A stretch of DNA of 64,000 bases from Actinopolyspora erythraea (GCF_002263515.1 NZ_CP022752.1:1116001-1180000), one strand, 5' to 3'. Counted from the first letter of the stretch, positions 38,370-46,698 are shown. Numbers and translations: made by a program. The notes: generated by a model from the sequence alone, not told the origin.

Positions 38370-38843
38370 GTGCTGATCGAGGTCTGTCGTTATGATCACC
38401 CCGACGCGGCGGAACTGATCCGCCAGGTGCAGCAGGAGTACGTCCACCGCTACGGCGGGCCGGACAGCACGCCGCTGCTGCCCGAGGACTTCCTGCCGCC
38501 TCGCGGGTTGTTCCTGGTGGGCTACAGTGCGCGGCTCCCGGTGGCGATCGCTGGTTGGCGCTCCCAGGACTCCGACGATCCGGAGTTCAGGGACGGCGAC
38601 GCCGAGATGAAGCGGATGTACGTGGTGCCGTGGGCGCGGGGTTCCGGATTCGCGCGGGAGATCCTCGCCGAGTTGGAGGACACCGCCGCGCGGGCGGGCC
38701 GCAAGCGCATGGTCCTCGAGACCGGTTTGCAGCAGCCCGAGGCGATCGGCCTCTACCAGTCGTCCGGCTACCACGAGATACCCAGGTTCGGGGTGTACCG
38801 CGACGAGCCCGAGAGCCGGTGCTTCGCCAAGGAACTCAACTGA
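38370..38843 (+). CDS. GNAT-family N-acetyltransferase
   Basis: A 157-residue GNAT protein. The central strand MKRMYVVPWARGSGFAREIL holds the acetyl-CoA loop (R-G-S-G-F-A), followed by MVLETGLQQPEAIGLYQSSGY, the usual GNAT C-terminal motif. The acceptor is unknown. GTG 38370 has no strong ribosome site; a TTAGCAT patch just before it may be a -10 element with a near-leaderless start. The gene is bracketed by the two 113-bp repeats and is absent at this place in mycobacterial gene order. Confidence 0.86.
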   Translation: MLIEVCRYDHPDAAELIRQVQQEYVHRYGGPDSTPLLPEDFLPPRGLFLVGYSARLPVAIAGWRSQDSDDPEFRDGDAEMKRMYVVPWARGSGFAREILAELEDTAARAGRKRMVLETGLQQPEAIGLYQSSGYHEIPRFGVYRDEPESRCFAKELN

Positions 38844-38880
38844 TCGAAGTTCGGTATCTCGGTTCTCTTAGCTGGTTGAA

Positions 38881-38993
38881 GTGGCGGAATCTCTCGCACG
38901 GCTCTCGCTCCGGCCAGGCCCGACATCGGGTAGCGACCTACACAACGTCGGGCCTTCCTCGCGAGAGCCGCACGGGAGAACCCGCGGCGGTGC
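38881..38993. repeat. 113-bp hairpin-forming repeat, copy 2
   Basis: Second copy of the repeat at 38082-38194 with a single C/T difference near the left end (38890). Both stems are conserved exactly. It begins 37 nt after the GNAT stop and lies between convergent genes (GNAT and the cobalamin adenosyltransferase), so it could terminate both. Confidence 0.9.
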
Positions 38994-39089
38994 GAGCTGC
39001 GGGGTTGGTGGGACTTCGGCGCTGCTGCGCCGATTGATAGATCTGCCTTCACCGCGATACCGACGGCGGGAAGTCGATCCGGCTTCGGC

Positions 39090-39674
39090 TCACGATTCCT
39101 GTTCGGCGTTGCCGCCGGGGCGCCAGAGCACGTCCCCGCAAGGATTGGCGACTCGGGCGAGGATGAACAGCAGGTCGGAGAGCCTGTTGAGGTACTTGGC
39201 CGGGGCCTCGTTGGTGTTGCTCGGATCGGCGTTCAGCAGCCGCCAGGCCGAACGCTCGGCGCGCCGGGCCACACAGCGGGCCTGGTGCAGCAGCGCACCG
39301 CCCGAGGTTCCGCCGGGAAGTATGAACGACTCCAGCTTGCCCAGGCGCTCGTTGTACTCGTCGCACCAGTTCTCCAGCCGCTCCACGTAGCTCGCCCGAA
39401 CCCGGAGCGGCGGGTACTTCGGTTCCTCCGCCACCGGGGTGGCGAGATCCGCTCCGACGTCGAAGAGGTCGTTCTGCACCGAGCGCAGCACGTCGTGCAC
39501 GTCGGCGTCGAAGTCTGCCGTCGCGAGGGCCACCCCGAGCACGGAGTTCGTCTCGTCCACGTCCGCGTAGGCCTCCAGGCGCGGATCGGTCTTCGAGACC
39601 ACCGAGTTGTCCGAGAGGCGAGTGGTTCCCGAGTCACCGGTACGGGTGTAGATCTTGGTCAGGTGCACGCTCAT
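39090..39674 (-). CDS. PduO-type cob(I)alamin adenosyltransferase
   Basis: A 194-residue enzyme that adenosylates cobalamin to coenzyme B12. It has the ATP-binding start IYTRTGDSGTTRL, VDETNSVLGVA, and the conserved FILPGGTSGGALLHQARCVARRAER with the trimer active-site residues, then LNRLSDLLFILAR. It matches Rv1314c by position. Its product is the cofactor of methylmalonyl-CoA mutase, and the partner epimerase lies at 61443. ATG 39674 follows a -10-like TAGGCT by 7 nt, so the mRNA may be leaderless. Confidence 0.94.
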   Translation of the reverse strand: MSVHLTKIYTRTGDSGTTRLSDNSVVSKTDPRLEAYADVDETNSVLGVALATADFDADVHDVLRSVQNDLFDVGADLATPVAEEPKYPPLRVRASYVERLENWCDEYNERLGKLESFILPGGTSGGALLHQARCVARRAERSAWRLLNADPSNTNEAPAKYLNRLSDLLFILARVANPCGDVLWRPGGNAEQES

Positions 39675-39681
39675 GCGTGCA

Positions 39682-39712
39682 AGCCTATGCTCCGTCGTGC
39701 GCGCCGTGTCAG
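39682..39712 (-). promoter_or_regulatory. Candidate promoter of the cobalamin adenosyltransferase
   Basis: On the minus strand CTGACA (39712-39707) and TAGGCT (39687-39682) are 19 nt apart, and the ATG follows the -10 box by 7 nt with no ribosome site between, which fits a leaderless transcript. Confidence 0.3.
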
Positions 39713-39810
39713 TTCGAAGGCGGTCCCGGTGACCGGGAGCACCACGTTCGGCCGATCGTTGTACCACCCACTCGGATACCGACCGTACCGCCGCCGTAAC
39801 CTGGCTGTCC

Positions 39811-41067
39811 GTGAGTGAGCATTTCCGGGTACACGGCGGAGCCCGTCTCGTCGGCGATGTCGGCGTGGTCGGCGCGAAGAACAGCGTGCTGAAACTGATG
39901 GCCGCCTCCCTGCTCGCCGAGGGGACGACGACGATCACGAACTGCCCGGAGATCCTCGACGTTCCGCTCATGGCGGACGTGCTGCGCAGCCTGGGCTGTT
40001 CGGTGGAGATCGAGGGTGCCACCACCACCATCGAAACTCCCCCCGAGATCAGTCACGAAGCCGTTTCGGTGCACATGAGCAGGCTGCGCGCCTCGGTGTG
40101 CGTGCTCGGTCCGCTCGTGGCCCGCTGCAGGCGTGCGGTGGTCACCCTGCCGGGGGGCGACGCGATCGGTTCCCGTCCGCTGGACATGCACCAGAACGGC
40201 CTGCGCCAGCTGGGAGCCTCCAGCCACATCGAGCACGGCGCGGTGGTGGCCCAGGCGGAGAACCTGCACGGCGCGCAGGTATGGCTCGACTTCCCCAGCG
40301 TGGGAGCCACCGAGAACATCCTGATGGCCTCGGTTCTCGCGGACGGCACCACCGTGATCGACAACGCCGCTCGTGAACCGGAGATCGTGGATCTCTGCGT
40401 GATGCTGCAACAGATGGGTGCCAAGATCGAGGGGGCGGGAACCTCCACGTTGACCGTGCACGGGGTGGCGCGTCTCGAACCGGTTCGGCATCAGGTCATC
40501 GGGGACCGCATCGTGGCCGCGACGTGGGCTTTCGCCGCCGCGGCCACTCGTGGCGACGTCACCGTGCACGGGGTGGACCCGAACAACGTCAACCTCGTGC
40601 TCGAGAAGCTGCGCGGTGCCGGGGCCGAGGTTTCGGCGGGGGAGGAGAGTTTCCGGGTGGTGATGGAGCGGCGCCCCGGCGCGGTGGACTACGTCACGCT
40701 GCCGTTTCCCGGCTTCCCCACCGATCTGCAGCCCATGGCACTGGCGTTGTCCGCCATCGCGGACGGCACCTCGATGATCACCGAGAACCTGTTCGAGTCC
40801 AGGTTCCGATTCATCGAGGAACTGGTCCGCATGGGCGCCGACGCCCGCACAGACGGGCACCACGCCGTGGTGCGGGGACAGGAACGGCTCTCCAGCGCTC
40901 CCGTCTGGGCCTCCGACATCCGCGCCGGGGTGGGACTCGTCCTCGCGGGGCTGTGCGCCGACGGGGTCACTGAGGTGTGGGATGTCTTCCACATCGATCG
41001 CGGTTACCCGGACTTCGTGAGGCAGTTGCGCGGCTTGGGGGCAGACATCGAGCGGGTCTCGGACTGA
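39811..41067 (+). CDS. murA: UDP-N-acetylglucosamine 1-carboxyvinyltransferase
   Basis: A 418-residue EPSP-synthase-fold enzyme catalysing the first committed step of peptidoglycan synthesis. The start has [20 protein letters not shown] with the substrate-binding Lys-Asn pair. The catalytic loop reads [15 protein letters not shown]: residue 117 is Asp where most bacteria have the fosfomycin-reactive Cys. The same Cys-to-Asp change is known in M. tuberculosis MurA and gives intrinsic fosfomycin resistance. GTG start; divergent from the adenosyltransferase. No rRNA operon follows, unlike in M. tuberculosis. Confidence 0.97.
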   Translation: MSEHFRVHGGARLVGDVGVVGAKNSVLKLMAASLLAEGTTTITNCPEILDVPLMADVLRSLGCSVEIEGATTTIETPPEISHEAVSVHMSRLRASVCVLGPLVARCRRAVVTLPGGDAIGSRPLDMHQNGLRQLGASSHIEHGAVVAQAENLHGAQVWLDFPSVGATENILMASVLADGTTVIDNAAREPEIVDLCVMLQQMGAKIEGAGTSTLTVHGVARLEPVRHQVIGDRIVAATWAFAAAATRGDVTVHGVDPNNVNLVLEKLRGAGAEVSAGEESFRVVMERRPGAVDYVTLPFPGFPTDLQPMALALSAIADGTSMITENLFESRFRFIEELVRMGADARTDGHHAVVRGQERLSSAPVWASDIRAGVGLVLAGLCADGVTEVWDVFHIDRGYPDFVRQLRGLGADIERVSD

Positions 41068-41223
41068 GGCGAGCAGCGTCCCGGGCGAGGTTCTCCGTGG
41101 TGCGGACTCGGGGAACTACACACTTACGTGTGGTTACTTTCGGTGTTCTTTCAGTTACCTTGGGTGCGCTGTCGATGATCTTGATGTGATTGTCGGCAGC
41201 GTCGCAGGGGAGTTCACACAGCT

Positions 41224-41595
41224 ATGGAACAGGAAGTGCAGCGTCCGCAGTACGATCTCGGCCAGGCGAACGCCGCCCGGCTGACCCCCTCGGAGTGCTC
41301 GCATCCGCGTGAGCGGGTGCGCTGGCTCGGGGATTTCACCGGCCCGTTCGACCAGTGGGTGTTCCAGATCGACTGTCTGAGGTGTGGCGGCTCGTGGGAC
41401 CACGACTCCCGGGATCGAAACGCTCCCTGGGAGCAGGTGACCCAGATGCTGGACGAGGGCAGGTTCAGCAAACTGTACTCGCGGATCGGTCCGGTACCGG
41501 ACGAGAGCAGGGCGGCGGCCGCCGTCACCGCGCACACCTCGGAGATCCTGCACGACCTCAGGACCATGGGTGCCGTGAGGTTCCCGATCGACTGA
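41224..41595 (+). CDS. Unknown 123-residue protein with Cys motif
   Basis: I do not recognise the family. The protein is soluble, with no signal peptide or membrane segment. It has a Cys at residue 25 (SECSHPRERVRWLGD) and a CLRCGGSW motif at 51-58, together a possible small metal site, followed by a helical C-terminal half (EQVTQMLDEGRFSKLY; TAHTSEILHDLR). Codon use is typical of the genome. A comparatively AT-rich upstream stretch (41110-41200) probably holds its promoter. The DUF397 gene follows after 71 nt in the same direction, so the two may be a unit. Confidence 0.65.
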   Translation: MEQEVQRPQYDLGQANAARLTPSECSHPRERVRWLGDFTGPFDQWVFQIDCLRCGGSWDHDSRDRNAPWEQVTQMLDEGRFSKLYSRIGPVPDESRAAAAVTAHTSEILHDLRTMGAVRFPID

Positions 41596-41666
41596 AGGCG
41601 CGGTTCGCTGCCGGTCGCGTCCCCGAACGTGCCGGGTACCGGGCCGCCGATCCGAGAGGAGCTGGT

Positions 41667-41870
41667 ATGAGCGTCGACTGGTCACGGATGACCTTCCACA
41701 AGGCGGAGGCCTCCAGCATCGAGGGAACGGAGTGCGTAGAGGTGGCCCGGTCGGGCGACACCTTCGGCATAAGGAACTCGCGGGAGCCCGACGGTCCGGT
41801 ACTCGAGTTCACCAGGGCCGAGATGATCGCCTTCGCCTCCGGGATCCGCAACGGGGAGTTCGGCGTCTGA
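41667..41870 (+). CDS. DUF397 small protein
   Basis: A 67-residue DUF397 protein. Typical features are the start VDWSRMTFHKAEASS, then CVEVARSGDTFGIRNSREPDG and the end FTRAEMIAFASGIRNGEF. In actinomycetes DUF397 proteins are usually paired with an XRE-type helix-turn-helix regulator and act as its partner or antitoxin-like factor. No such regulator gene is adjacent here; instead an unknown Cys-containing protein lies upstream. ATG follows a strong GAGAGGAG site. Confidence 0.9.
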   Translation: MSVDWSRMTFHKAEASSIEGTECVEVARSGDTFGIRNSREPDGPVLEFTRAEMIAFASGIRNGEFGV

Positions 41871-41924
41871 CACTCCGCAACGCGGGTTCCGCGCACACCC
41901 GCTCGGACTCCGGTGATCGATGTG

Positions 41925-41948
41925 GTGTCCCGGTACCGACCGGGACAC
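41925..41948. terminator. Hairpin terminator between convergent genes
   Basis: Perfect 10-bp stem with tetraloop (GTGTCCCGGT 41925-41934, ACCG loop, ACCGGGACAC 41939-41948) between DUF397 and the minus-strand RBBP9-like gene. Confidence 0.6.
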
Positions 41949-42049
41949 ACGAGTGATTCCCCGCGCAGCGTCTCCGGGTGTGTCCGAATAGCGCCGTGTG
42001 GCGGGTTCCGAAACCCGGGTCGGTCTCCCGTTCCCTGGCGAGTGCCCAT

Positions 42050-42592
42050 TCAGCGGGTGAACGACTCGTCGAGCAGGGACCGGCCCTCCGCCCAGTCACC
42101 CAGACCGGAGGCCGTGTTGATGTGTCCGCGACGCCCCACGTTGGCCAGGCGGGCTCCCCAACGCTCGGCGAGTTCTCCTGAACGTTCCAACGAGGAGTAG
42201 GGATCGTCCTCGGAAGCGACCAGCAGCGCCGGAAAGGGCAGACGAACGTCTTCCGAACCATCGAACCCCACGGCCTCGGCGGGGAAGTTCTCGCCGTGCA
42301 CGTCCGGCGGCGCCACGAGGAAGGCTCCCGTGATGTCGGGGTCCCGATGCTCGGCGGTCCACTCGGCCACCAGCGTGCACCCCAGACTGTGGGCGACGAG
42401 GAGTTTGGGGCCCGCGACACTGCCGAGAGCGGCTTCGAGGTCGGCCACCCAGTCGTCGCGAACCGGATTCGTCCAGGACTCGTGCGCCACCCACACGCCA
42501 TTCCCCGCCCGCGCGTACCACCTGGACTGCCAGTGCTCCGGTTCGGAGTTGCCGAAACCGGCCAGGAACACCGGGGTCGCCGGAAACGACAT
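42050..42592 (-). CDS. RBBP9/YdeN-family serine hydrolase
   Basis: A 180-residue small alpha/beta hydrolase. It shows VFLAGFGNSEPEHWQSRWY, the N-terminal motif of the RBBP9/YdeN (DUF1234-like) family, LLVAHSLGCTLVAEW with the nucleophile Ser, SEDDPYSSLERSGELAERWG with the acid Asp and GRRGHINTASGLGDW with the catalytic His. Cytoplasmic, substrate unknown. ATG with AGGGGG upstream. Stands alone on the minus strand. Confidence 0.9.
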   Translation of the reverse strand: MSFPATPVFLAGFGNSEPEHWQSRWYARAGNGVWVAHESWTNPVRDDWVADLEAALGSVAGPKLLVAHSLGCTLVAEWTAEHRDPDITGAFLVAPPDVHGENFPAEAVGFDGSEDVRLPFPALLVASEDDPYSSLERSGELAERWGARLANVGRRGHINTASGLGDWAEGRSLLDESFTR

Positions 42593-42861
42593 TCGTCCCC
42601 CTCGCGTTCGACTGCCCTGCCAGGACGGTTGCCACCCCTTCCCGAATGGGACGAGATGACCGTGCGCACCGTCATCGAACGCGAGACTAGGCGGGACCGC
42701 CTGCGAGCTGACCGTGATCGTGACCGATCACTCGTCGCGAACCGGCCTCGGAGGGGTCGGGGCGCGTTCCGCGAGCGTGTGCCATTCCCGCCTGCCCCGC
42801 GGCAGCCGGGGCGCGGTGCCGGGGCACCTCCGCCGGTGCGGAAGAGGCGTTGGGAGGGAGT

Positions 42862-43323
42862 TCAGCCCTCGCCGGTGACGATCCGCTCCCCCGCCACGTG
42901 GACCGCGATGCCGGGAAGCGGGGTTCGCGCCGGACCACTGACCACTTCTCCGGTGGCGGACTCGAACACCGAGTTGTGGCACGGACAGCGCAGCCGGTTC
43001 CCGTCGGCGCGCACGGTGCAGCCCATGTGGGTGCACACGGCGCTGTGCGCGGTGAACTCACCCTCGCTCGGCTGGGCGAGAGCGATCCGCTCGTCATCGG
43101 GGCCCTCGGTGACCAGTGCACCACCAACCGGAACCTCGTCCACCCGGGCCAGCACGGTGCCCTCCCCGGGCTTCCCGCTCGCCGAGGGGGCGGCGTTCTC
43201 GCTTTCGGTCAGTGAGGAACCACTGTAGGAGCCGTCCGCGCAGCCGCTCAGTGCCACGGCGCCCGCGCAGGCTCCACCGGTGGCCAGCAGCCGGCGCCGG
43301 GAGGTCGCTCGTTCGGAACTCAT
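42862..43323 (-). CDS. Rieske [2Fe-2S] lipoprotein
   Basis: A 153-residue protein. The N-terminus has a twin-arginine segment (ATSRRRLLATGG) and a lipobox (ALSGCAD), so it is probably Tat-exported, folded with its cluster, and lipid-anchored outside the membrane. The cluster ligands are in CTHMGC (Cys, His) and CPCHNS (Cys, His). No partner oxygenase or cytochrome is adjacent; such small Rieske lipoproteins are common orphans in actinomycetes and their redox partner is not known to me. Divergent from a small membrane protein gene. Confidence 0.92.
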   Translation of the reverse strand: MSSERATSRRRLLATGGACAGAVALSGCADGSYSGSSLTESENAAPSASGKPGEGTVLARVDEVPVGGALVTEGPDDERIALAQPSEGEFTAHSAVCTHMGCTVRADGNRLRCPCHNSVFESATGEVVSGPARTPLPGIAVHVAGERIVTGEG

Positions 43324-43472
43324 CTCGCCTCCGAGCAGTCACTCGCCTCGACCCGCACAATACCGGCATAGTGACATGGTCGCCGAGTGCGGGGCGGGAC
43401 TCCGAGGGAGCTCGCAGCGCCGCACCGGTCGAGGTCGTTGACGGACACTGCGATGGCGGAGCGGGAACTACT

Positions 43473-43862
43473 ATGAACCCTTCGAACCGAGCCGGACGCG
43501 TGACCGCCGAGGTGCTGCGGGTGCTGGTGGCGGCGGGACTGCTCCTGTCCGCCGTGGTCCACCTCGAACTGTGGGCGCAGGGCGTGCGCGAGGTGGCGGT
43601 GATAGGGCCGCTCTTCCTGCTCAACGCGGTGGCGGGACTGGTGTTGGCGATGGTGCTGCTGGGGTGGAAGCATTGGCTGCCCGCGTTGGGGGCCGTCGCG
43701 TTCGGGGTTCTCACGCTGGCCGCGTTCTTCGTCGCCGTCACCATCGGTCTGTTCGGTTCCGAGGAGGTGGCCACGGGAGTTCCACAGCTGTTGGCCGGGG
43801 TGGCGGAGGTTGTGGTGGTGCTGGCGGCCATCCCCCTGCTGGTGCTGGGAGCCCGGGGCTGA
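43473..43862 (+). CDS. Small four-helix membrane protein
   Basis: A 129-residue protein with four hydrophobic segments (about residues 11-30, 41-62, 66-88, 98-124) and short loops. An His and Glu in VVHLELWAQG follow helix 1. I do not recognise a named family; similar four-helix proteins (DoxX-like or unnamed) are frequent in actinomycetes. It is divergent from the Rieske lipoprotein gene, and a shared regulatory region is possible. The ATG is taken because it gives the first hydrophobic helix a short N-terminal lead; the ribosome site is weak. Confidence 0.7.
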   Translation: MNPSNRAGRVTAEVLRVLVAAGLLLSAVVHLELWAQGVREVAVIGPLFLLNAVAGLVLAMVLLGWKHWLPALGAVAFGVLTLAAFFVAVTIGLFGSEEVATGVPQLLAGVAEVVVVLAAIPLLVLGARG

Positions 43863-43964
43863 GGGGCCGCCTTCGGCGGGGGCGCGGATGTTCGGCGCCC
43901 GGTCAGTCGTGGTCCTCGCGACCACGGGGTGGAAGTCGGCGCGACGTCGGTTCGGGGCGACCGG

Positions 43965-44624
43965 TCACGGCACGCCGTGTTCCAGACCGGTGAAGGCGAC
44001 CCGCAGTCCCAGTCCGACCAGCACGGTCCCCGTGGCCACCTCCAGGGCCGGACGGAACCAGCGGGGGTGCGGCAACCCGCTGAGCCTGCCGAACAGCCAG
44101 GAGGTCAGCCGCCACCAGAGCAGGCCCACGGCGATGAAGGCCAGGGCCAGCTGCAGTGAGGTCCCGGTGTGCGGTTCCCGAGGGGTGACGAACTGCGGTA
44201 ACAACGTCAGGAACAGCACGGCGATCTTCGGGTTGAGCAGGTTGCTCACGAGTCCCTGCCGGTAGGCCGTGCGTCTGGTGATACCGGGGTGGGGAGTTTC
44301 GGCTCCGGGGACGGGCGGTGCGTCGTCGTCGCGGCGGGTGCGAACGACGCCGAGCAGGCCGTTGAAGCCGAGCCACAGCAGGTACGCCGCCCCTGCTGTC
44401 CTGAGCACCGCGTAGGCCGCGGGCGAAGCCGCGAACAGGGTGGACATGCCGATGATCGAGGCCGTGGCGTGTACCACCAGCCCGCTGCAGCAGCCGATTC
44501 CCGTCCACCACATCGCGTTCGCCCCGCCGCGCAGACCGTTGCGCAACCCGAGAGCGATGTCGGGGCCGGGAGTTACCGTGATCAGTGTCGAGAGCAGCAG
44601 GAAGGGCAGCAGTCGCTCGGGCAC
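43965..44624 (-). CDS. LysE/RhtB-family amino-acid exporter
   Basis: A 219-residue permease with about six membrane segments. The N-terminal TVTPGPDIALGLRNGLRGG is the diagnostic GPD motif of the LysE superfamily, and GLVSNLLNPKIAVLFLTLLPQF is the second signature. Substrate is probably an amino acid or homoserine lactone; it cannot be fixed from sequence. GTG start. Between it and the convergent small membrane protein gene, a 6-bp hairpin GGGCGC/GCGCCC at 43880-43900 may terminate transcription. Confidence 0.9.
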   Translation of the reverse strand: MPERLLPFLLLSTLITVTPGPDIALGLRNGLRGGANAMWWTGIGCCSGLVVHATASIIGMSTLFAASPAAYAVLRTAGAAYLLWLGFNGLLGVVRTRRDDDAPPVPGAETPHPGITRRTAYRQGLVSNLLNPKIAVLFLTLLPQFVTPREPHTGTSLQLALAFIAVGLLWWRLTSWLFGRLSGLPHPRWFRPALEVATGTVLVGLGLRVAFTGLEHGVP

Positions 44625-44686
44625 GTTCCGAGCCTATGAGTCGAGTGGGCGGCTGGTCGCCGGTTTCGGCGGAACGTTTCCGGGCC

Positions 44687-45274
44687 TCACGCGCCCCCGC
44701 ACTGGTTCGCCTCCGTCTCGGCCCGCTCGTGCAGCAGCAACAGCGTGTAGGCCGCGACGGACTGCGCGTCGGCGACCTCGCCCCGGCGGATCATCCGTTC
44801 GAGTGCCTCTCGGCTGAACCAGGCCGAGCGCATGTCCTGTTCCTCGTGCTCCCGTTCGTGCTCGCCGGGGGTGAGTCCGGTGGCCAGGAACGCGCGGCCG
44901 CGTTGACTGGACAGGCCGGGCGCCACGTCCAGCGAACCGAGTTCGACGAGACGTTCGGCACGCAGGCCGGTCTCCTCCCGCAGCTCACGAGCGGCGAGTT
45001 CGAGTCCGTCCAGTTCGGCGAGGTCCGGGGCGGTGCCCTGCGGGAACTCCCAGCGTCGTGTCCCGAGTGGATAGCGGTACTGCTCGACCAGCTGCAGCCG
45101 TGCCACTCCGGCAGTGCCGCTGATCTCGCCCGTTTCCAGCGGGATGATCAGAGCGTAGTCCGGTTTGTCCACCACGCCGTAGATCCCGTTCGAGCCGTCC
45201 GCTCGACGGATGGCGTCCTCGCGGACGGTCATCCAGGGGTTGGCGTAGACCTGTCTGCTGCTCTCGGTTCTCAT
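44687..45274 (-). CDS. NUDIX hydrolase (ADP-ribose pyrophosphatase-like)
   Basis: A 195-residue NUDIX protein. The box core [12 protein letters not shown] is intact, with upstream [13 protein letters not shown]. The Glu that usually precedes it is offset by one residue, so the box is slightly irregular. [17 protein letters not shown] is typical of ADP-ribose or sugar-nucleotide pyrophosphatases; the exact substrate is unknown. ATG 45274 is divergent from nucS with 76 nt between the starts. Confidence 0.88.
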   Translation of the reverse strand: MRTESSRQVYANPWMTVREDAIRRADGSNGIYGVVDKPDYALIIPLETGEISGTAGVARLQLVEQYRYPLGTRRWEFPQGTAPDLAELDGLELAARELREETGLRAERLVELGSLDVAPGLSSQRGRAFLATGLTPGEHEREHEEQDMRSAWFSREALERMIRRGEVADAQSVAAYTLLLLHERAETEANQCGGA

Positions 45275-45350
45275 CTGCTCGGTCCTCTGTGGAAGTGGTA
45301 CCGGTAGGCGGTTGTCGGCCGCGGGAGGTCTTGCCTTTACGCTCTGTCGA

Positions 45351-46010
45351 GTGCGTCTGGTAATCGCTTCCTGCAAGGTCGACTACATCGGCAGGCTCAA
45401 CGCCCACCTGCCGTTGGCGACACGGCTGTTGTTGATCAAGGCCGATGGTTCGGTCTCGGTGCACTCCGATGACCGAGCCTACAAGCCGTTGAACTGGATG
45501 AGTCCGCCGTGTTGGCTGATCGAGGACCCCGACGTGTGGACCGTGCAGAACAAGGCCGGGGAGAAACTCGTCATCGACGTCAAGGAGATCCTGCAGGACT
45601 CCAACTACGAGTTGGGGGCGGAACCGGGGCTGGTCAAGGACGGTGTCGAGTCCCACCTGCAACAGCTGTTGGCCGAACACGTGAGCACGCTCGGTGACGG
45701 ATGGACGTTGGTTCGCCGGGAGTACCCGACGCCGATAGGGCCGGTCGATCTGATGTGCCGGGACTCCGAGGGCGGCAACGTCGCCGTGGAGATCAAGCGG
45801 CGTGGCGAGATCGATGGGGTCGAGCAGTTGACCCGGTACCTCGACCTGCTCAACCGTGATCCCGTGTTGGCGCCCGTCAACGGTGTCTTCGCCGCCCAGC
45901 AGATCAAGCCCCAGGCCCGCACGCTCGCCGAGGACCGGGGTATCCGCTGCGTGACCCTGGACTACGAGCGGTTGCGGGGGATCACGCCGGACGAGTACCG
46001 GCTCTTCTGA
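45351..46010 (+). CDS. nucS: Mismatch-specific endonuclease NucS/EndoMS
   Basis: A 219-residue nuclease that cuts both strands at mismatches and provides non-canonical mismatch repair in actinobacteria lacking MutS and MutL. It begins [20 protein letters not shown] (the N-terminal DNA-binding domain) and has the RecB-like nuclease site GPVDLMCRD...VAVEIKRRG with the Asp, Glu and Lys catalytic residues. It usually works with the beta clamp. GTG start is 7 nt after a -10-like TACGCT, so the transcript may be leaderless. Corresponds to Rv1321, another link with the mycobacterial order. Confidence 0.96.
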   Translation: MRLVIASCKVDYIGRLNAHLPLATRLLLIKADGSVSVHSDDRAYKPLNWMSPPCWLIEDPDVWTVQNKAGEKLVIDVKEILQDSNYELGAEPGLVKDGVESHLQQLLAEHVSTLGDGWTLVRREYPTPIGPVDLMCRDSEGGNVAVEIKRRGEIDGVEQLTRYLDLLNRDPVLAPVNGVFAAQQIKPQARTLAEDRGIRCVTLDYERLRGITPDEYRLF

Positions 46011-46069
46011 CCGGGGACACCGCTCGGGAAGCGCCTCGGGACGGAGCTTTCCCGCGAGTCACCGCTCGC

Positions 46070-46095
46070 GGCGCCTCACGCCGAGGCGAGGCGCC
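46070..46095. terminator. Hairpin terminator after nucS
   Basis: Perfect 8-bp stem (GGCGCCTC 46070-46077, GAGGCGCC 46088-46095, 10-nt loop), preceded by a second 6-bp hairpin CGCGAG/CTCGCG, in the gap between convergent nucS and the small-protein operon. Confidence 0.6.
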
Positions 46096-46142
46096 GCCCA
46101 GTCGCCGTTCGACAGCAGTCGAACGAGGTCGCGGTCAGCTCC

Positions 46143-46400
46143 TCAGAGCTGTCGCAGCCCGTCCAGCACCCGTGCCAGCAGGTCCACGTCGGGTGAGCTC
46201 ACTTCCGGTGGGGGCCAGCCGTGCGCGGGGAACTCCGGAGGCTGGCAGGGCGGGGCGCTGACGGTGCGCGCTGCGGGCTGCCGGAAGAGCTCGCCCCGGA
46301 ACGCGGTCACGTAGCGGTGTGTGCGGCACGGACGCGCCGCCCGGGGTGGCAGCCGCGGTGAGGTGGTCGGGGGTGTTTCGGGAATGGCCGGCGCCGTCAC
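46143..46400 (-). CDS. Unknown 85-residue Pro-rich protein
   Basis: Third gene of a minus-strand small-protein operon. The GTG start overlaps the stop of the preceding gene by 4 nt (GTGA). The sequence is rich in Pro, Arg and Thr in its first half (TAPAIPETPPTTSPRLPPRA), with Cys at RPCRTHRYVTAFRGELF, a second Cys at PPCQPPEFPAHGWPPP, and a C-terminal amphipathic helix DVDLLARVLDGLRQL. No family is recognised. The coupling and the ordered C-terminal helix argue that it is a real gene. Confidence 0.55.
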   Translation of the reverse strand: MTAPAIPETPPTTSPRLPPRAARPCRTHRYVTAFRGELFRQPAARTVSAPPCQPPEFPAHGWPPPEVSSPDVDLLARVLDGLRQL

Positions 46401-46642
46401 TGTTCGGTCTCCCCGTCTCCTGTCGATGACTCCGCCGACGGGGTTTCCGCCAGGGGAGCGCTTCCTTCCGGCGCGTGGTCGCCGTGTTCCCGGAGGGTGG
46501 TGGCCAGCGTCTCCACCGCTTCGGCCAGGTTCCGGCACTCCGTGGCTGTCATCCGGTCGGCCGCGAGAGCGTGGGCCGCTTCTTCCAGCATCCACCGGCA
46601 TCGTGTCAGCGACACGGCCAGCTGTGAGTTCCGCCCGCTCAC
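46397..46642 (-). CDS. Unknown 81-residue helical protein
   Basis: Second gene of the small-protein operon. The GTG start has GAGGAGGG upstream. Residues 5-55 are predicted by eye as two amphipathic helices (QLAVSLTRCRWMLEEAAHAL and ECRNLAEAVETLATTLREHG) with one Cys in each, followed by an acidic Ser/Glu-rich tail. It may dimerise or bind a partner through the helices. Not recognised as any named family. Confidence 0.6.
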   Translation of the reverse strand: MSGRNSQLAVSLTRCRWMLEEAAHALAADRMTATECRNLAEAVETLATTLREHGDHAPEGSAPLAETPSAESSTGDGETEQ

Positions 46643-46698
46643 GGGAGACCCTCCTCGGTCGACAACTCGGTGGACTTCTCGTTCCGCCACGGACGGGC

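Noticed and set aside
38082..38993. The two 113-bp repeats as a CRISPR array
   Set aside because: Only two copies, 799 bp apart with a gene between, and the unit is far longer than a CRISPR repeat.
38082..38993. The GNAT gene plus flanking repeats as a composite transposon
   Set aside because: No transposase is present and the repeats lack terminal inverted ends and visible target duplications; a small non-autonomous element remains possible.
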